Shown: one piece after another, positions 48,497-56,983 of the stretch
Position numbering within the stretch: the first letter of the stretch is position 1
Layout of the letters: every line of letters begins with the position of its first letter
Assembly (NCBI RefSeq): GCF_005233835.1
Contig: NZ_SZQA01000033.1
Span: 46,448 to 110,447, forward strand
Reading direction: 5' to 3'
Length of the DNA stretch: 64,000 nucleotides
DNA from: Herbidospora galbida
GTDB lineage: Bacteria > Actinomycetota > Actinomycetes > Streptosporangiales > Streptosporangiaceae
Notes under the pieces: model-generated
Seen by the model: only the letters and a program-made list of their open reading frames with translations
Told to the model about the DNA's origin: nothing
Databases searched by the model: none
Position numbers and translations under genes: made by a program

Positions 48497-49289
48497 CGCA
48501 GTCGGGGCAGGTCACCTTCACCTCGTCCAGGCGGGGGCCAGGACGCTGCTTGCGGATCGCCTTGAGGATGGAGGCACGGTCGGCCATGCTCATCTGCTCG
48601 CGGACGGCCTGGCGGTTCCCGACCGTGCTGTGCTCGTTGCCGTTCACGTCGGTGACCGACATCACCGTCCGCATCAGCAGCTCGGTGTCGATCTCGGCGC
48701 CGGTCTTGGCCTTGGTCTGGGAGATGGCGTCCTGGTCGGCGCCGGTCGCCATCCGCACGGTCGCCGTCCGGCCCTTGCGCAGCGGCACAGTGAGGGTGTT
48801 CTTGCCAGGCTCGTCGGAGGTGACCACGGGGATGTCGTCCAGGGACACCGACAGTTCGAACTCGCCCTGGCACTCCGGACACACCCAGCGCTCGTACTCG
48901 ATCGTGTCGCCGTAGGTCATCCGGCGGATCTCCAGGACCAAGCAGTCGCGGTCGCCGATCGTCAGCTGGTTGAGCAGCTTGTCGGTGGCCTCCAAACGGC
49001 CGAGCTTGACCACGCCGTGCTCCAGCAGCGCCGCCAGCGCTCGCTCACCCCGGCCGGAACTGGTGGCCGCCCGCGCGATGGCTTCCTCGGCCAAGCCGGT
49101 GAGCTCACGTACCTGCGCCGTGGTGATGACCGCCTCGCCGGGAACCATCAGCCCGCAAGGCAGGGTGACGACGTCAGCGGGAGGTGCCTGCATGACGGGC
49201 TGCTCGATCTGCTCGTCGAGAACCGAGCTGATGGCCGCCATGGTCCGCTGAGCGCCGAAATCCTCAGCCTCGTAAAAAGTGCCGTGCAT
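48447..49289 (-). CDS. Tail assembly chaperone / baseplate hub assembly protein
   Basis: The 280-residue protein has a helical N-terminus, a zinc-like pair (WVCPECQGEFEL, about residue 135, and CPDCGES near 268), and a helical middle TKAKTGAEIDTELLMRTVMS. The gene stands between tube and tape measure, the place of gpG-type chaperones. The C-terminal Cys pairs resemble T4 gp26-like hub chaperones. Ends DALFQS-TGA. Confidence 0.72.
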   Translation of the reverse strand: MHGTFYEAEDFGAQRTMAAISSVLDEQIEQPVMQAPPADVVTLPCGLMVPGEAVITTAQVRELTGLAEEAIARAATSSGRGERALAALLEHGVVKLGRLEATDKLLNQLTIGDRDCLVLEIRRMTYGDTIEYERWVCPECQGEFELSVSLDDIPVVTSDEPGKNTLTVPLRKGRTATVRMATGADQDAISQTKAKTGAEIDTELLMRTVMSVTDVNGNEHSTVGNRQAVREQMSMADRASILKAIRKQRPGPRLDEVKVTCPDCGESKEITVTLDALFQS

Positions 49290-49304
49290 TGTCTCTAAAA
49301 GTCT

Positions 49305-49353
49305 CCGGGTCGATAATCGATACCTATAAGAAAGGTACCGACTATCGACCCGG
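49305..49353. terminator. Long imperfect hairpin after the tail tube gene
   Basis: Arms CCGGGTCGATAATCGATACC and CGACTATCGACCCGG-type complement pair for 21 bases with two mismatches around a seven-base loop. It includes a half copy of the 14-base palindrome. It sits in the 79-base gap after the abundant tube protein and could reduce read-through or protect the message. Confidence 0.65.
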
Positions 49354-49368
49354 ATTTATGAAGCCGAA

Positions 49369-49923
49369 TTAGGCGGCCAGCTTCACGCCGCTGTTGTTCA
49401 GGTTGTCCGCGAGAGCGAACTGGAACCCTTCGTGGACCACGGTCATCTGCTGCACGACAACCGCGTTCGCGCCAGCGTCCAAGTCGGAGAACGCGATGCT
49501 CGTAGGCCACGCGTGGTGCAACTTGAAAATCGCCATCGGCACGCCCAGACCACCCTTGGCCGGGTGGGAGTAGATGTCGATCTGAATCGTGGTCCGGAAG
49601 TCGTTCATCGAATTACCCGCAGACGGAGTATCCGTCGTGCCTTGGGTGAAGTCGAAGATCTCCGTCATCCAGTCCATGATCTGCGTACCCCCGCCGACCG
49701 CCAGTCCACGACTGAAGGTGACTGGCGGGAAGTCGCTCTGACCAGGCAACTTATGCGGGGTTGTGTTATACCCACCTTCACGGTAGGGAATAACGTCTGT
49801 CGAGATGGACAGGCCGGTGATCGACATGAAGCCCATGTTCGCCCAGCCGGAACCACGACCGACCGAGACGCGGAACTTGAAGTTCCGCAACGGGTCGGAT
49901 TCGAGCCTCTTGAGCTCAGCCAT
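49369..49923 (-). CDS. Tail tube protein, gp19-like
   Basis: The 184-residue protein has the contractile-phage tube pattern: RNFKFRVSVGRGSG, GFMSITGLSISTDVIPYREG, PHKLPGQSDFPPVTFSRGLA and a C-terminal strand pair VVVQQMTVVHEGFQFA. It forms the inner tube. Gene directly follows the sheath. Confidence 0.93.
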   Translation of the reverse strand: MAELKRLESDPLRNFKFRVSVGRGSGWANMGFMSITGLSISTDVIPYREGGYNTTPHKLPGQSDFPPVTFSRGLAVGGGTQIMDWMTEIFDFTQGTTDTPSAGNSMNDFRTTIQIDIYSHPAKGGLGVPMAIFKLHHAWPTSIAFSDLDAGANAVVVQQMTVVHEGFQFALADNLNNSGVKLAA

Positions 49924-49939
49924 TTAAACGGCGCCTTTC

Positions 49940-51481
49940 CTAGCTAAAAGAAATGTCAGTTCCGCCGTCGTACTGGCCGAGCTTGATCACGATGAATTCG
50001 GCTGGATACCTCAAGGCGACCGCGACTTCGATGTTGACGTAACCCGCACGAATAGAGGCGGGAGGGTTCAGGTCGGCGTCACACCGAACCTGGAATGCCT
50101 CGGACTCAGTGGCTCCAGCGAGCACACCGGCGCGGGCGATCGTGCCCAAGAACTTCCCGATGACCAATTCCAACTGGGTCCACAAGTCCGGGCCGTTCGG
50201 CTCGAAAATCGCGAACCGGGAAATGTCGGTGAGCTGCTTGGTGAGCATCATCAGCGTGCGCCGGATCGGCACGTAGTGGTCCGGGTGCGTCCGCTTGAGG
50301 GTGCGGGAGCCCATGATGCAGATGCCGTGGCCAGGCACGTTGCGGATGATGTTGATGTGGGAGTCGTTGGCCTCGTCGAGCTGCGTGGCGGTGAACTTGG
50401 TCTCGGTGGCCAGCGCCGTGTCGAGCCGGGTTTCCACACCGGCCGGGGCCTTGCCGACGTGGCGCACGACGTCGTTACGCGAGTACTTACCGAGTACCGC
50501 GCCACCCGGAGGGATCAGCCGGACCGCGCCGTACAGCGACGAGGAGGTGTCCGGCACCATGATCCACGGCGCGTAGATCGCACCATGGCTGGAGGCGACG
50601 ATCGCCGAGCCGCCGGTGATCATGCCGGTGTAACCGGCCAGCACCTGCGCGGAGGTCGAACCTTCCAGCGCACGCGGGCCGTCGATCACCAACATGGCCT
50701 TGCCACGCTCGTCGGCCCACTCGATCAGCGGGTTCAGCGTCGAGGCAGCGGTGATGCCCGGCAGGTTGATGTCGTAGTTGTCATCAGAGTCGGCCAGCTG
50801 CTTGGTCGAGTTGATGTAGTCATACGGCTGCACGCCGTCCACACCAGAACCGAGGTTGGCCGTCTGGGCGGGCAGGACGTCGTTGGTGGCGTTATAGACG
50901 TAGGACTCGGTCACCTTGAGGTTGGACAACTTGATCAACCGGGAACCAGCGAACGGGCTGTTGACGATCGCCGTCACATACCGCGCGTCGGTCGGGTTGA
51001 CACTGAGGTCCTCGAAGATCTCCAGCTGCTGCGTTCCCTCAAGGACCCGCAGATTGAACCGGCCCGGGACGCCCGTGGGGACGACCTGCGCCTTCAGCGA
51101 GTTACCACCCAACCCGGGAGCCAGCGCCGTGACCTTCAACGCGGGCAAAGGCCCGTTGTTCGGGGCCCCGGCAGGTGTCGAATCAACCAGGTTGACGAAC
51201 GCCGCAACCGCGTCCGACCGCACCGCACGGATAATCGTGCACCGGCCGCCGCCATTCTTGAAAAACTGATCGACCGCGTAAGGCAGCAAACTCTGCGACG
51301 CGGTGAAACCGCCATAGATATTGTTGAACTGCGTCCAACTGGTGATCAAAGTAGGAACGGCCGGACCCTTGGCCGCGATACCAACAAAGCAGGCGATGGC
51401 CCGAGCGTCCCCGTAACCGTTACCGGTCCGTGGTGTGAGGTCTTCCTCGATGTAAACGCCGGGCGTCAAATACGTCGCCAC
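49940..51481 (-). CDS. Tail sheath protein
   Basis: The 513-residue protein starts MATYLTPGVYIEEDL, the classic sheath N-terminus. FNNIYGGF, NPLIEWADERGKAMLVIDGP and the conserved C-terminal handle ADLNPPASIRAGYVNIEVAV with PAEFIVIKLGQYDGG are present. It contracts to drive the tube into the host. Confidence 0.95.
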   Translation of the reverse strand: MATYLTPGVYIEEDLTPRTGNGYGDARAIACFVGIAAKGPAVPTLITSWTQFNNIYGGFTASQSLLPYAVDQFFKNGGGRCTIIRAVRSDAVAAFVNLVDSTPAGAPNNGPLPALKVTALAPGLGGNSLKAQVVPTGVPGRFNLRVLEGTQQLEIFEDLSVNPTDARYVTAIVNSPFAGSRLIKLSNLKVTESYVYNATNDVLPAQTANLGSGVDGVQPYDYINSTKQLADSDDNYDINLPGITAASTLNPLIEWADERGKAMLVIDGPRALEGSTSAQVLAGYTGMITGGSAIVASSHGAIYAPWIMVPDTSSSLYGAVRLIPPGGAVLGKYSRNDVVRHVGKAPAGVETRLDTALATETKFTATQLDEANDSHINIIRNVPGHGICIMGSRTLKRTHPDHYVPIRRTLMMLTKQLTDISRFAIFEPNGPDLWTQLELVIGKFLGTIARAGVLAGATESEAFQVRCDADLNPPASIRAGYVNIEVAVALRYPAEFIVIKLGQYDGGTDISFS

Positions 51482-51510
51482 AGACTACTCTCCTAGCAAG
51501 GCGGCACGCC

Positions 51511-52140
51511 TCACGTGTAATCGATCTCGAAATCTGAGAGAAGGCGGGTCTTTTCCCGGTTGTAGATCGTGCCGCCAACGTGATCCGGAAAGGACAACTG
51601 CTCGATGTCCCACGGGTAGAACTCCGAAGCGATCCGGACCGTGTAGAGAATCTCAAAAAGCCGCTTACCGTCATCGTCCACCGACCGGCCGAACTGCGGC
51701 CCGCCGATCACGTCCAGCGACGCCACCATGTCCCGGCTGGTGATCTCCAGAAACCCGCTCGTCTGCGGCAGCCGGTCGAATTTCGCCAGCGCACCTGCGA
51801 GCTCGATCTGATGACTACGCAAACGGGTGAGGACCCGCACCGAATAATCCAGGTCATAAGGATCGGGGAAAGGCGCGTACCAGCCCCAGCGAGCCCCCTC
51901 CTCGGGGAGCACGCCACCTTCCGGCCCCGCGTCCACCCGGACCGTCCCACGATGCATGCGATCGGTCGCCAGCTCCGCGCCGACGTGCTCGATCACGATC
52001 ATCGGATAGTCCATCGACGGCGCCTCCACCTCCGGATACATGAATCGCACCGGAACCGGGATCACGCCGTTCGCATGCGAAACCGTGAGACCAGAAAGAT
52101 GCGCCTGAAAGGCTTCATCCTCGTTAAGGATCCACGGCAT
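51511..52140 (-). CDS. Tail terminator / completion candidate
   Basis: The 209-residue protein has mixed alpha/beta character (PMIVIEHVGAELATDR, DPYDLDYSVRVLTRLRSHQ). It is encoded between the neck and sheath genes, where the tail terminator stands in related phages. Assignment rests on position. Confidence 0.6.
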   Translation of the reverse strand: MPWILNEDEAFQAHLSGLTVSHANGVIPVPVRFMYPEVEAPSMDYPMIVIEHVGAELATDRMHRGTVRVDAGPEGGVLPEEGARWGWYAPFPDPYDLDYSVRVLTRLRSHQIELAGALAKFDRLPQTSGFLEITSRDMVASLDVIGGPQFGRSVDDDGKRLFEILYTVRIASEFYPWDIEQLSFPDHVGGTIYNREKTRLLSDFEIDYT

Positions 52141-52234
52141 CCGCTTCGAATTCCCCTGCTAATCGGAAAGAGACATTTCTCTATTCCAACTGTAGAGGTC
52201 ACAAATGCTTAGATATTAAATTCTCGGCCCGGAA

Positions 52235-54511
52235 TCAGTTCTTCGAGAAGATAATTCCGTCGAGCGACACCCAGTTCGCCGACGAAACCGTACGACCCGA
52301 CACGACCTGACCGTTCGTCCCGATGGTCACACCGATGTACGTCGACTGGCCGTTAGGAACCTGAGCCCGGATCGCCTTAGCCGGACGCGCACCAACAGGC
52401 AGCGTCGTGATCACGTCAGCCGATGTCACGTTGGTCACGGTAAAACGTCCGCGCAACCGCACGATCTCGTTCGCCGCACCCTCAAGCCGGTACGCGGGCT
52501 CATAATCAGAGTCACCCGCACCGACTGCCGTATAAGCACCGTTCGTCGCCGTCAAAGCTGTCCACGCGCCATCGGAGTAGTTCGACGCCGAAATCGCACC
52601 CGTCGCCACGATGTTGCCATTCGGCTTCACGCACGCCAGCACCGTGGCAGACGTCCGGTTATCCAGCACCTGCCAAATATCGGCAGCCTGACCCGAACGA
52701 CCATAAAGCCGCTCAGCCGCTTCCGTCGTCTTCGCCGACTGCGCGCGGGGATTACCGTTCTCGTTCAACCACCACGTCGGCGCCCCGTCCTGCTCCACAT
52801 GCAGCATGTCCTCGGAGGTGACCGGGTCGGTGGAACTGGCCGGGGGAGCGACCAAGCGCACCAGGCGCGTCTGGTCGTTCGGAGAGACCATCTCCAGCTC
52901 GTCGACCGTCAGCTTGTCCTGCACCGTGACCGCGCCGGACACCGTGCCACCCGTCAGCGCCAGCCGCGTTGCCGCCTGAGCCGCCGCCGTCCCGGCAGGG
53001 TCGTAGGTCCCCGTGTGGTTGTGGCCCGAGGTCGCCGCGCCGATCGACGCCGGAGAGATCGCGTCCGACTGGCCGGTGCCGTGCGAGGCCGCGTGCGCGG
53101 TCGGCGTCCGGGCGTTGCTCAGCCGCGAATCGTTCCCGGCCGCGACGGTCCCCGCCGTGGTGCCGACAAGGACACCGATGGTCTGTGTCTCGTCGTCATA
53201 GGTGGCCGGAGCCGTGGCCGCCACGACACCCGGAGGACCGGCGGGACCATCAGCGCCGGGAGCGCCATCGGCGCCGTCCTGTCCGGCAGGACCCTGCTCG
53301 CCGGGCTCACCTTGAACACCCTGGATACCCTGAATGCCCTGGATACCTTGATCACCCTGGACTCCCTGGGGGCCTCGGATGTTGCCCGCCAGCGTCCACA
53401 CACCCGCGATCTGCGAGTACAGATCACCTGTACTGGTCCGCAGGTACAGGTCGCCGTTGGCCTGGAGAGCGACCGGCGCGGCCGTCCCGGAGTACAAGCG
53501 CGGCGTGTGGCCGTCAGCGCCATCGGCGCCGTCCTGCCCATCGGCACCCGGCGGGCCTTGTTCACCCGGCTCGCCTTGCTCGCCCTGAGGTCCTGGCTCA
53601 CCTTGAGGTCCCGGCTCGCCCTGCGGACCCTGGCCGCCGCCCTCACCGCCGAGCGTCCCGGCGAAGATCCACGCGCTGGACTGCTGCTGGTACAGGTCAC
53701 CGTTGACCGTGTTCAGATACAGGTCACCGCTGACATGCAAAACCGTGGGCGCACCCGCGCCCGAATGAAGCTGCGGCGTGTGACCGGCCGGACCAGAAGG
53801 ACCCTGCGGGCCCATCAGGACGCCCATCAACTCCCAGGTGCCGTCCTGCTGCTGGTAGAGCTCGCCGTTGCCGCGCAGGTACAGGTCGCCGTTCTCGCGC
53901 GGAATCGTCGGCAACCCCAGACCGCTGTACATGACCGGTGTGTGTCCGGCCGGTCCCGGAGTGGAAATCACTGCGTCTTCCTCATTGTCTGCGTCCTCGA
54001 CGTTCCACCAGGCCGCGAACTGTGGATCACCGACCAAGTCAGAGGGCTTGAGCTGCTGCACGGAGATGGAGGCCATAAGGTCGCGGCGGCCAACCTGCCC
54101 GTGAATCTGAATGCGCGTGACCCGAAAAACCCGGTTGTCGTAGACGATGCGGTCGCGCTGATAGTCGCCGTGGTCAAGGTCGATCCGGTGAAACCCGGCA
54201 CGGACCAGACCGGCGAAGGGGATGACGAAATAACCCGAGTCGACCCACCACAGACCGCCCGGCTGCTGCCGGTACATCCCCTCTTCGCGGACCAGCGTCA
54301 TGATCGGCAGACGGTGCGGGCCACGGAAAACCCGGCCAGGACCCTGCGACTCCTCGTACACCGCATCCTGCGAAGAGGCGGCGGCGTCGTACCGGTAGTA
54401 CTCCAGCCAATCGCCCCAGACCTGCTCGTAGCCGAGCATCGCCCGGTCGGCCTCGGTCGTCTCGTAGCGAGGTGAGAACCGGCCGGTCGCCTTGTGGTCC
54501 AGACGCGCCAT
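52235..54511 (-). CDS. Neck-region fibre: connector-like N-domain plus collagen-like stalk
   Basis: The 758-residue protein starts at ATG 54511, overlapping the upstream stop. The first 180 residues resemble a head-tail joining protein (VWGDWLEYYRYDAAASSQDA). Next come repeats of a GDLYxQQ type module, then two collagen-like Gly-x-y blocks (about residues 290-330 and 378-430; GPQGEPGPQGEPGPQGEQGE). The C-terminus is a fibre head domain with SRLSNARTPTAHAASHGTG and a globular end. It probably forms neck whiskers or head-tail fibres. Confidence 0.85.
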   Translation of the reverse strand: MARLDHKATGRFSPRYETTEADRAMLGYEQVWGDWLEYYRYDAAASSQDAVYEESQGPGRVFRGPHRLPIMTLVREEGMYRQQPGGLWWVDSGYFVIPFAGLVRAGFHRIDLDHGDYQRDRIVYDNRVFRVTRIQIHGQVGRRDLMASISVQQLKPSDLVGDPQFAAWWNVEDADNEEDAVISTPGPAGHTPVMYSGLGLPTIPRENGDLYLRGNGELYQQQDGTWELMGVLMGPQGPSGPAGHTPQLHSGAGAPTVLHVSGDLYLNTVNGDLYQQQSSAWIFAGTLGGEGGGQGPQGEPGPQGEPGPQGEQGEPGEQGPPGADGQDGADGADGHTPRLYSGTAAPVALQANGDLYLRTSTGDLYSQIAGVWTLAGNIRGPQGVQGDQGIQGIQGIQGVQGEPGEQGPAGQDGADGAPGADGPAGPPGVVAATAPATYDDETQTIGVLVGTTAGTVAAGNDSRLSNARTPTAHAASHGTGQSDAISPASIGAATSGHNHTGTYDPAGTAAAQAATRLALTGGTVSGAVTVQDKLTVDELEMVSPNDQTRLVRLVAPPASSTDPVTSEDMLHVEQDGAPTWWLNENGNPRAQSAKTTEAAERLYGRSGQAADIWQVLDNRTSATVLACVKPNGNIVATGAISASNYSDGAWTALTATNGAYTAVGAGDSDYEPAYRLEGAANEIVRLRGRFTVTNVTSADVITTLPVGARPAKAIRAQVPNGQSTYIGVTIGTNGQVVSGRTVSSANWVSLDGIIFSKN

Positions 54512-55332
54512 CAGATGCCGCCATAGGGGTAGATCCACGGCGACGGCACACCCGAGGTGTCCTCGTGCGGGGAGTCGACCGGCGGCAGCAGCCGCGTCGG
54601 CAAAGAGTTCGGCCCGCCCTCGTCGTATTCGCGCCCGATAAAGAGAGGCACATAACGGCCGGTCGTCTTGGAGATGCGCCGCAACTGGGACGTCTCCATG
54701 CGGTAGGCGCCGATGTTGTATTGGGTGCAGATTTCCTTGTACCGGGCCTGGAGCTGGACGACGTGCATCATCATCTGCTCGTAGCGCTGGCCACGGCGAA
54801 GGTGGGTGCCCTCGGCCGTGATGATGTCCATATCGGTCGCCGCGTCGGTGGCGGCCGAATACAGCGCGTTGATCGTCGCCAAGATCGTGAGCGGGACGAT
54901 CTCGATGTCCGGCAGGTTCGCCAGCGTCATCGGCGTCCGCGTGTAGGTGATGAAGCCGTTCTCATTGCGGCCACGGACCTTCAGCTCACGCTCATGGCAG
55001 TGCTGCCGCTCGGCGTCGGCGACGAACTGTGCGAGCTCGCCGTCGCTGAACAGCGGGTAATGCGAGCCGGTCGTGATGACGGTCGCGTTGTCGGGCAGCG
55101 GGTCGAGCAGCGTGATGATCCCCGTGCGTGCCAGCAGCGTGTACCGCGACGGGTCGATGACCACACTCGGCTGGCCGGGGATCTGCTTGACGACCGTCAG
55201 CCCAACCGTGGAGACATTACGAACACCCAGCTCAAGAACCGGACGGGAGCCGAAAATCGGGACCACGAAATCCTCGGCAAGGTCACCGAGCTCAGTGCGT
55301 ACCCGGGCGATGATGTCGGCGGAAGTCGCCAC
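54511..55332 (-). CDS. Neck / head-tail adaptor protein
   Basis: The 273-residue protein begins MATSADIIARVRTELGDLAE, with a beta-rich first half and helices in the second (PLTILATINALYSAATDAAT). The C-terminal tail is Pro-rich. Position between the capsid genes and the neck fibre suggests head completion. No family named with confidence. Confidence 0.7.
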   Translation of the reverse strand: MATSADIIARVRTELGDLAEDFVVPIFGSRPVLELGVRNVSTVGLTVVKQIPGQPSVVIDPSRYTLLARTGIITLLDPLPDNATVITTGSHYPLFSDGELAQFVADAERQHCHERELKVRGRNENGFITYTRTPMTLANLPDIEIVPLTILATINALYSAATDAATDMDIITAEGTHLRRGQRYEQMMMHVVQLQARYKEICTQYNIGAYRMETSQLRRISKTTGRYVPLFIGREYDEGGPNSLPTRLLPPVDSPHEDTSGVPSPWIYPYGGI

Positions 55333-55635
55333 GAAAATGGTCTCCTGCTAGGGTGATCCCACCTCCGCAAGAGGTGGATCTGTTCGAAGAAATCGGTGGC
55401 GCCGGACGCTCATTCGGCGTCACCACGCCCTGTGCTGATCTCAATAGGCACGGGAGGGCTTGTCACAGCCATGACCGGCTCTGAGACCCTCAACTCGTTA
55501 CACCGGGTTGGGGGTTTTCGCCTTTTCCGGCCAAAACGCCGTAGCAACTTGGTAGAGTCTTGGTTGGTTGCTTAGTCGGGTGACACGGACGAAGCACATG
55601 TGGAACTGGCGCTGGACTGTCGAACCCCCGCGCCG

Positions 55636-55675
55636 GTGAAGAGCCCCTGCCCGACGATCTGCGGGCGGGGGTTCT
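55636..55675 (+). terminator. Hairpin that pairs best in plus-strand RNA
   Basis: Arms GAAGAGCCCCTGCCCG and CGGGCGGGGGTTCTTC pair without mismatch in plus-strand RNA thanks to two G-U pairs; in minus-strand RNA the same places are mismatches. T-rich sequence follows on the plus side. It suggests a terminator for a plus-strand transcript. Confidence 0.6.
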
Positions 55676-55775
55676 TCGTTCCTGGCCGATTGAACATCGT
55701 GATAAGTTGTGCAACCTCAAGCGCCCCTGTGTACTTGAGGTCTGTCAGGAATCGGTCCAGATGGCCGATCCGTCT

Positions 55776-55809
55776 CCCCCGGCCTGATGCCACAGAGCCA
55801 GGCCGGGGG
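55776..55809. terminator. Terminator after gene 55819-56238
   Basis: Perfect 11-base arms CCCCCGGCCTG/CAGGCCGGGGG with a 12-base loop, directly after the stop of the minus-strand gene. TTTCCTGTT lies on the plus side. Confidence 0.75.
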
Positions 55810-55818
55810 TTTCCTGTT

Positions 55819-56238
55819 CTAGTTCGCCGTCAGGACGAGCTTGCCGATCGCGATCTGCAAAGCCTGACCGTTGACCGGCTGCTGTGGAGCGTCCAGCAGC
55901 CACTTGTGGATGATCTTTCCGGCCGTGCCTGTCGACACGGTCACCAGCGCCGCGTACGTCACCGGCACCGGCATGTCGGCCGTCACAGGCCCGAAGGTGA
56001 TCACGGCGGAGTTCGCGGCCGAGCTCGGCCGCGCGTTGCTGGGGGCGCCCCAGGTGACCGCCTGCCGGGCGTACCCAGCGGTCGTCACCTCCGGCATGGC
56101 CGACATCAGAGCGTCGTCGGCGATGTTGCCGGTCAGCAAGGCCAGGTAGGTGGTCCGCGCCGAGGCGTAGTCCAGGGCCCGGCCGGTGAGATAGTCCAGG
56201 GCGATTTGGCAGCCGTAGACGCTTGGATTACCGGCCAT
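55819..56238 (-). CDS. Structural protein near the capsid genes
   Basis: The 139-residue protein, with LDYLTGRALDYASARTTYLA, EVTTAGYARQAVTWGAP and KIIHKWLLDAPQQPVNGQAL, resembles a conserved phage family often found beside capsid genes (head decoration or minor structural proteins). It is beta-rich. Ends the capsid transcript, before the terminator. Confidence 0.7.
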   Translation of the reverse strand: MAGNPSVYGCQIALDYLTGRALDYASARTTYLALLTGNIADDALMSAMPEVTTAGYARQAVTWGAPSNARPSSAANSAVITFGPVTADMPVPVTYAALVTVSTGTAGKIIHKWLLDAPQQPVNGQALQIAIGKLVLTAN

Positions 56239-56240
56239 GT

Positions 56241-56492
56241 TCAGCCAACCTTCGAGAACTGCGCGTAGAACGAGGGGACGTCCAGCGCGATCGTGCGGAT
56301 GTTTCCTGCGGCCTCAGGGAAGTCAGCGGTGACCTGGTCGTCATTACTGACGCCAAGGCCGGGAGTGCCCGGGGGATGAACACCCGTGACAGTGACCTGC
56401 TGACCGGCCGTCAAAGACCCGGCGCCAATGCCGAAATCGGCCTGGAGCTCATAGACATCACCCTCAGCGGGTGGAACAAGCTTGCCGCCCAT
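56241..56492 (-). CDS. Small head-associated protein
   Basis: The 83-residue beta-rich protein, MGGKLVPPAEGDVYELQADF, has the strands QQVTVTGVHPPGTPG and NIRTIALDVPSFYAQF. The ATG overlaps the previous stop; the seven-codon extension to 56513 was rejected. Likely a decoration or connector part by position. Confidence 0.62.
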   Translation of the reverse strand: MGGKLVPPAEGDVYELQADFGIGAGSLTAGQQVTVTGVHPPGTPGLGVSNDDQVTADFPEAAGNIRTIALDVPSFYAQFSKVG

Positions 56493-56818
56493 TAGTGGTA
56501 CACCAGCCCGCACTCTTCGAGGTGGTTGTACAGATCCGTGGGCACGGAATAAATGACGCCGCGCTTAAAGGTGTAGTGCTTGTCCTTGCCGAACGTCATG
56601 TCGATGATGTCGTCATTGACGCGCAGGCGCTTCTTGGCGCCCTCGACCGTGATGCCGCTTACCTCAACCGCGCCGACCGGGTCGACAGTAACGCCCGGAC
56701 CACCGCTGATAGTGGTCAGAGAGCCCGATCGGCCCTCCAACTCCTCGGCGTGCTGCTCATACAGCTCGGCGGCCTTCTTGGCGGTCGTGTCCCGGCTGGA
56801 AATGCGCTTGGAACTCAA
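56492..56818 (-). CDS. Head-associated protein downstream of the major capsid gene
   Basis: The 108-residue protein starts at TTG 56818 with GGAG at seven bases; the frame open to 56935 begins inside the terminator loop and was rejected. It has a coiled-coil start (RDTTAKKAAELYEQHAEELE), then beta strands (GAVEVSGITVEGAKKRLRVN) and TFKRGVIYSVPTDLYNHL. Function unknown. Confidence 0.62.
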   Translation of the reverse strand: MSSKRISSRDTTAKKAAELYEQHAEELEGRSGSLTTISGGPGVTVDPVGAVEVSGITVEGAKKRLRVNDDIIDMTFGKDKHYTFKRGVIYSVPTDLYNHLEECGLVYH

Positions 56819-56983
56819 AAGAATCTCCGTGTCTTGAAACTGAGTACTCCATTTCAGTGTTCCGTAAAGACGCCTTGACTTATTAATCTCGTCGATCAAC
56901 TCGAATGGAAATGCGAGAAGCCCCTGAGGAGGCACGTCTCAGGGGCTTCAAGAATGGCGCGGTACGCCTTGTGAGGCTAAGGG
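56819..56983. terminator. Capsid-gene terminator and leader
   Basis: A hairpin with perfect 12-base arms GAAGCCCCTGAG/CTCAGGGGCTTC (56917-56949) lies 35 bases after the major capsid stop. The remaining 98 bases form the leader of the next gene. It probably lowers expression after the capsid protein. Confidence 0.72.

Larger units (their letters stand above)
55333..55818. other. 486-base region without a convincing gene
   Basis: It contains three structures: a small hairpin CCACCTC-CGCAA-GAGGTGG (about 55369-55387), a plus-side hairpin at 55636-55675, and the terminator at 55776-55809. Frames here are shadows. It divides capsid genes from neck and tail genes and probably holds a late promoter for the latter. 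A plus-strand small RNA ending at 55675 is possible. Confidence 0.55.

Noticed and set aside
52799..54475. Plus-strand frame of 558 codons opposite the collagen-like gene
   Set aside because: It mirrors the repeat codons of the collagen-like fibre and has low-complexity Arg/Val/Ala composition.
55530..55640. tRNA-like words (GGTAGAGTC, GTCGAACCC) in the gap
   Set aside because: Acceptor, D and T stems could not be paired into a cloverleaf on either strand.
55572..55793. Possible 73-codon minus-strand gene in the 486-base gap
   Set aside because: Its middle part looks protein-like, but it spans most of one hairpin and the terminator region and has no ribosome site.
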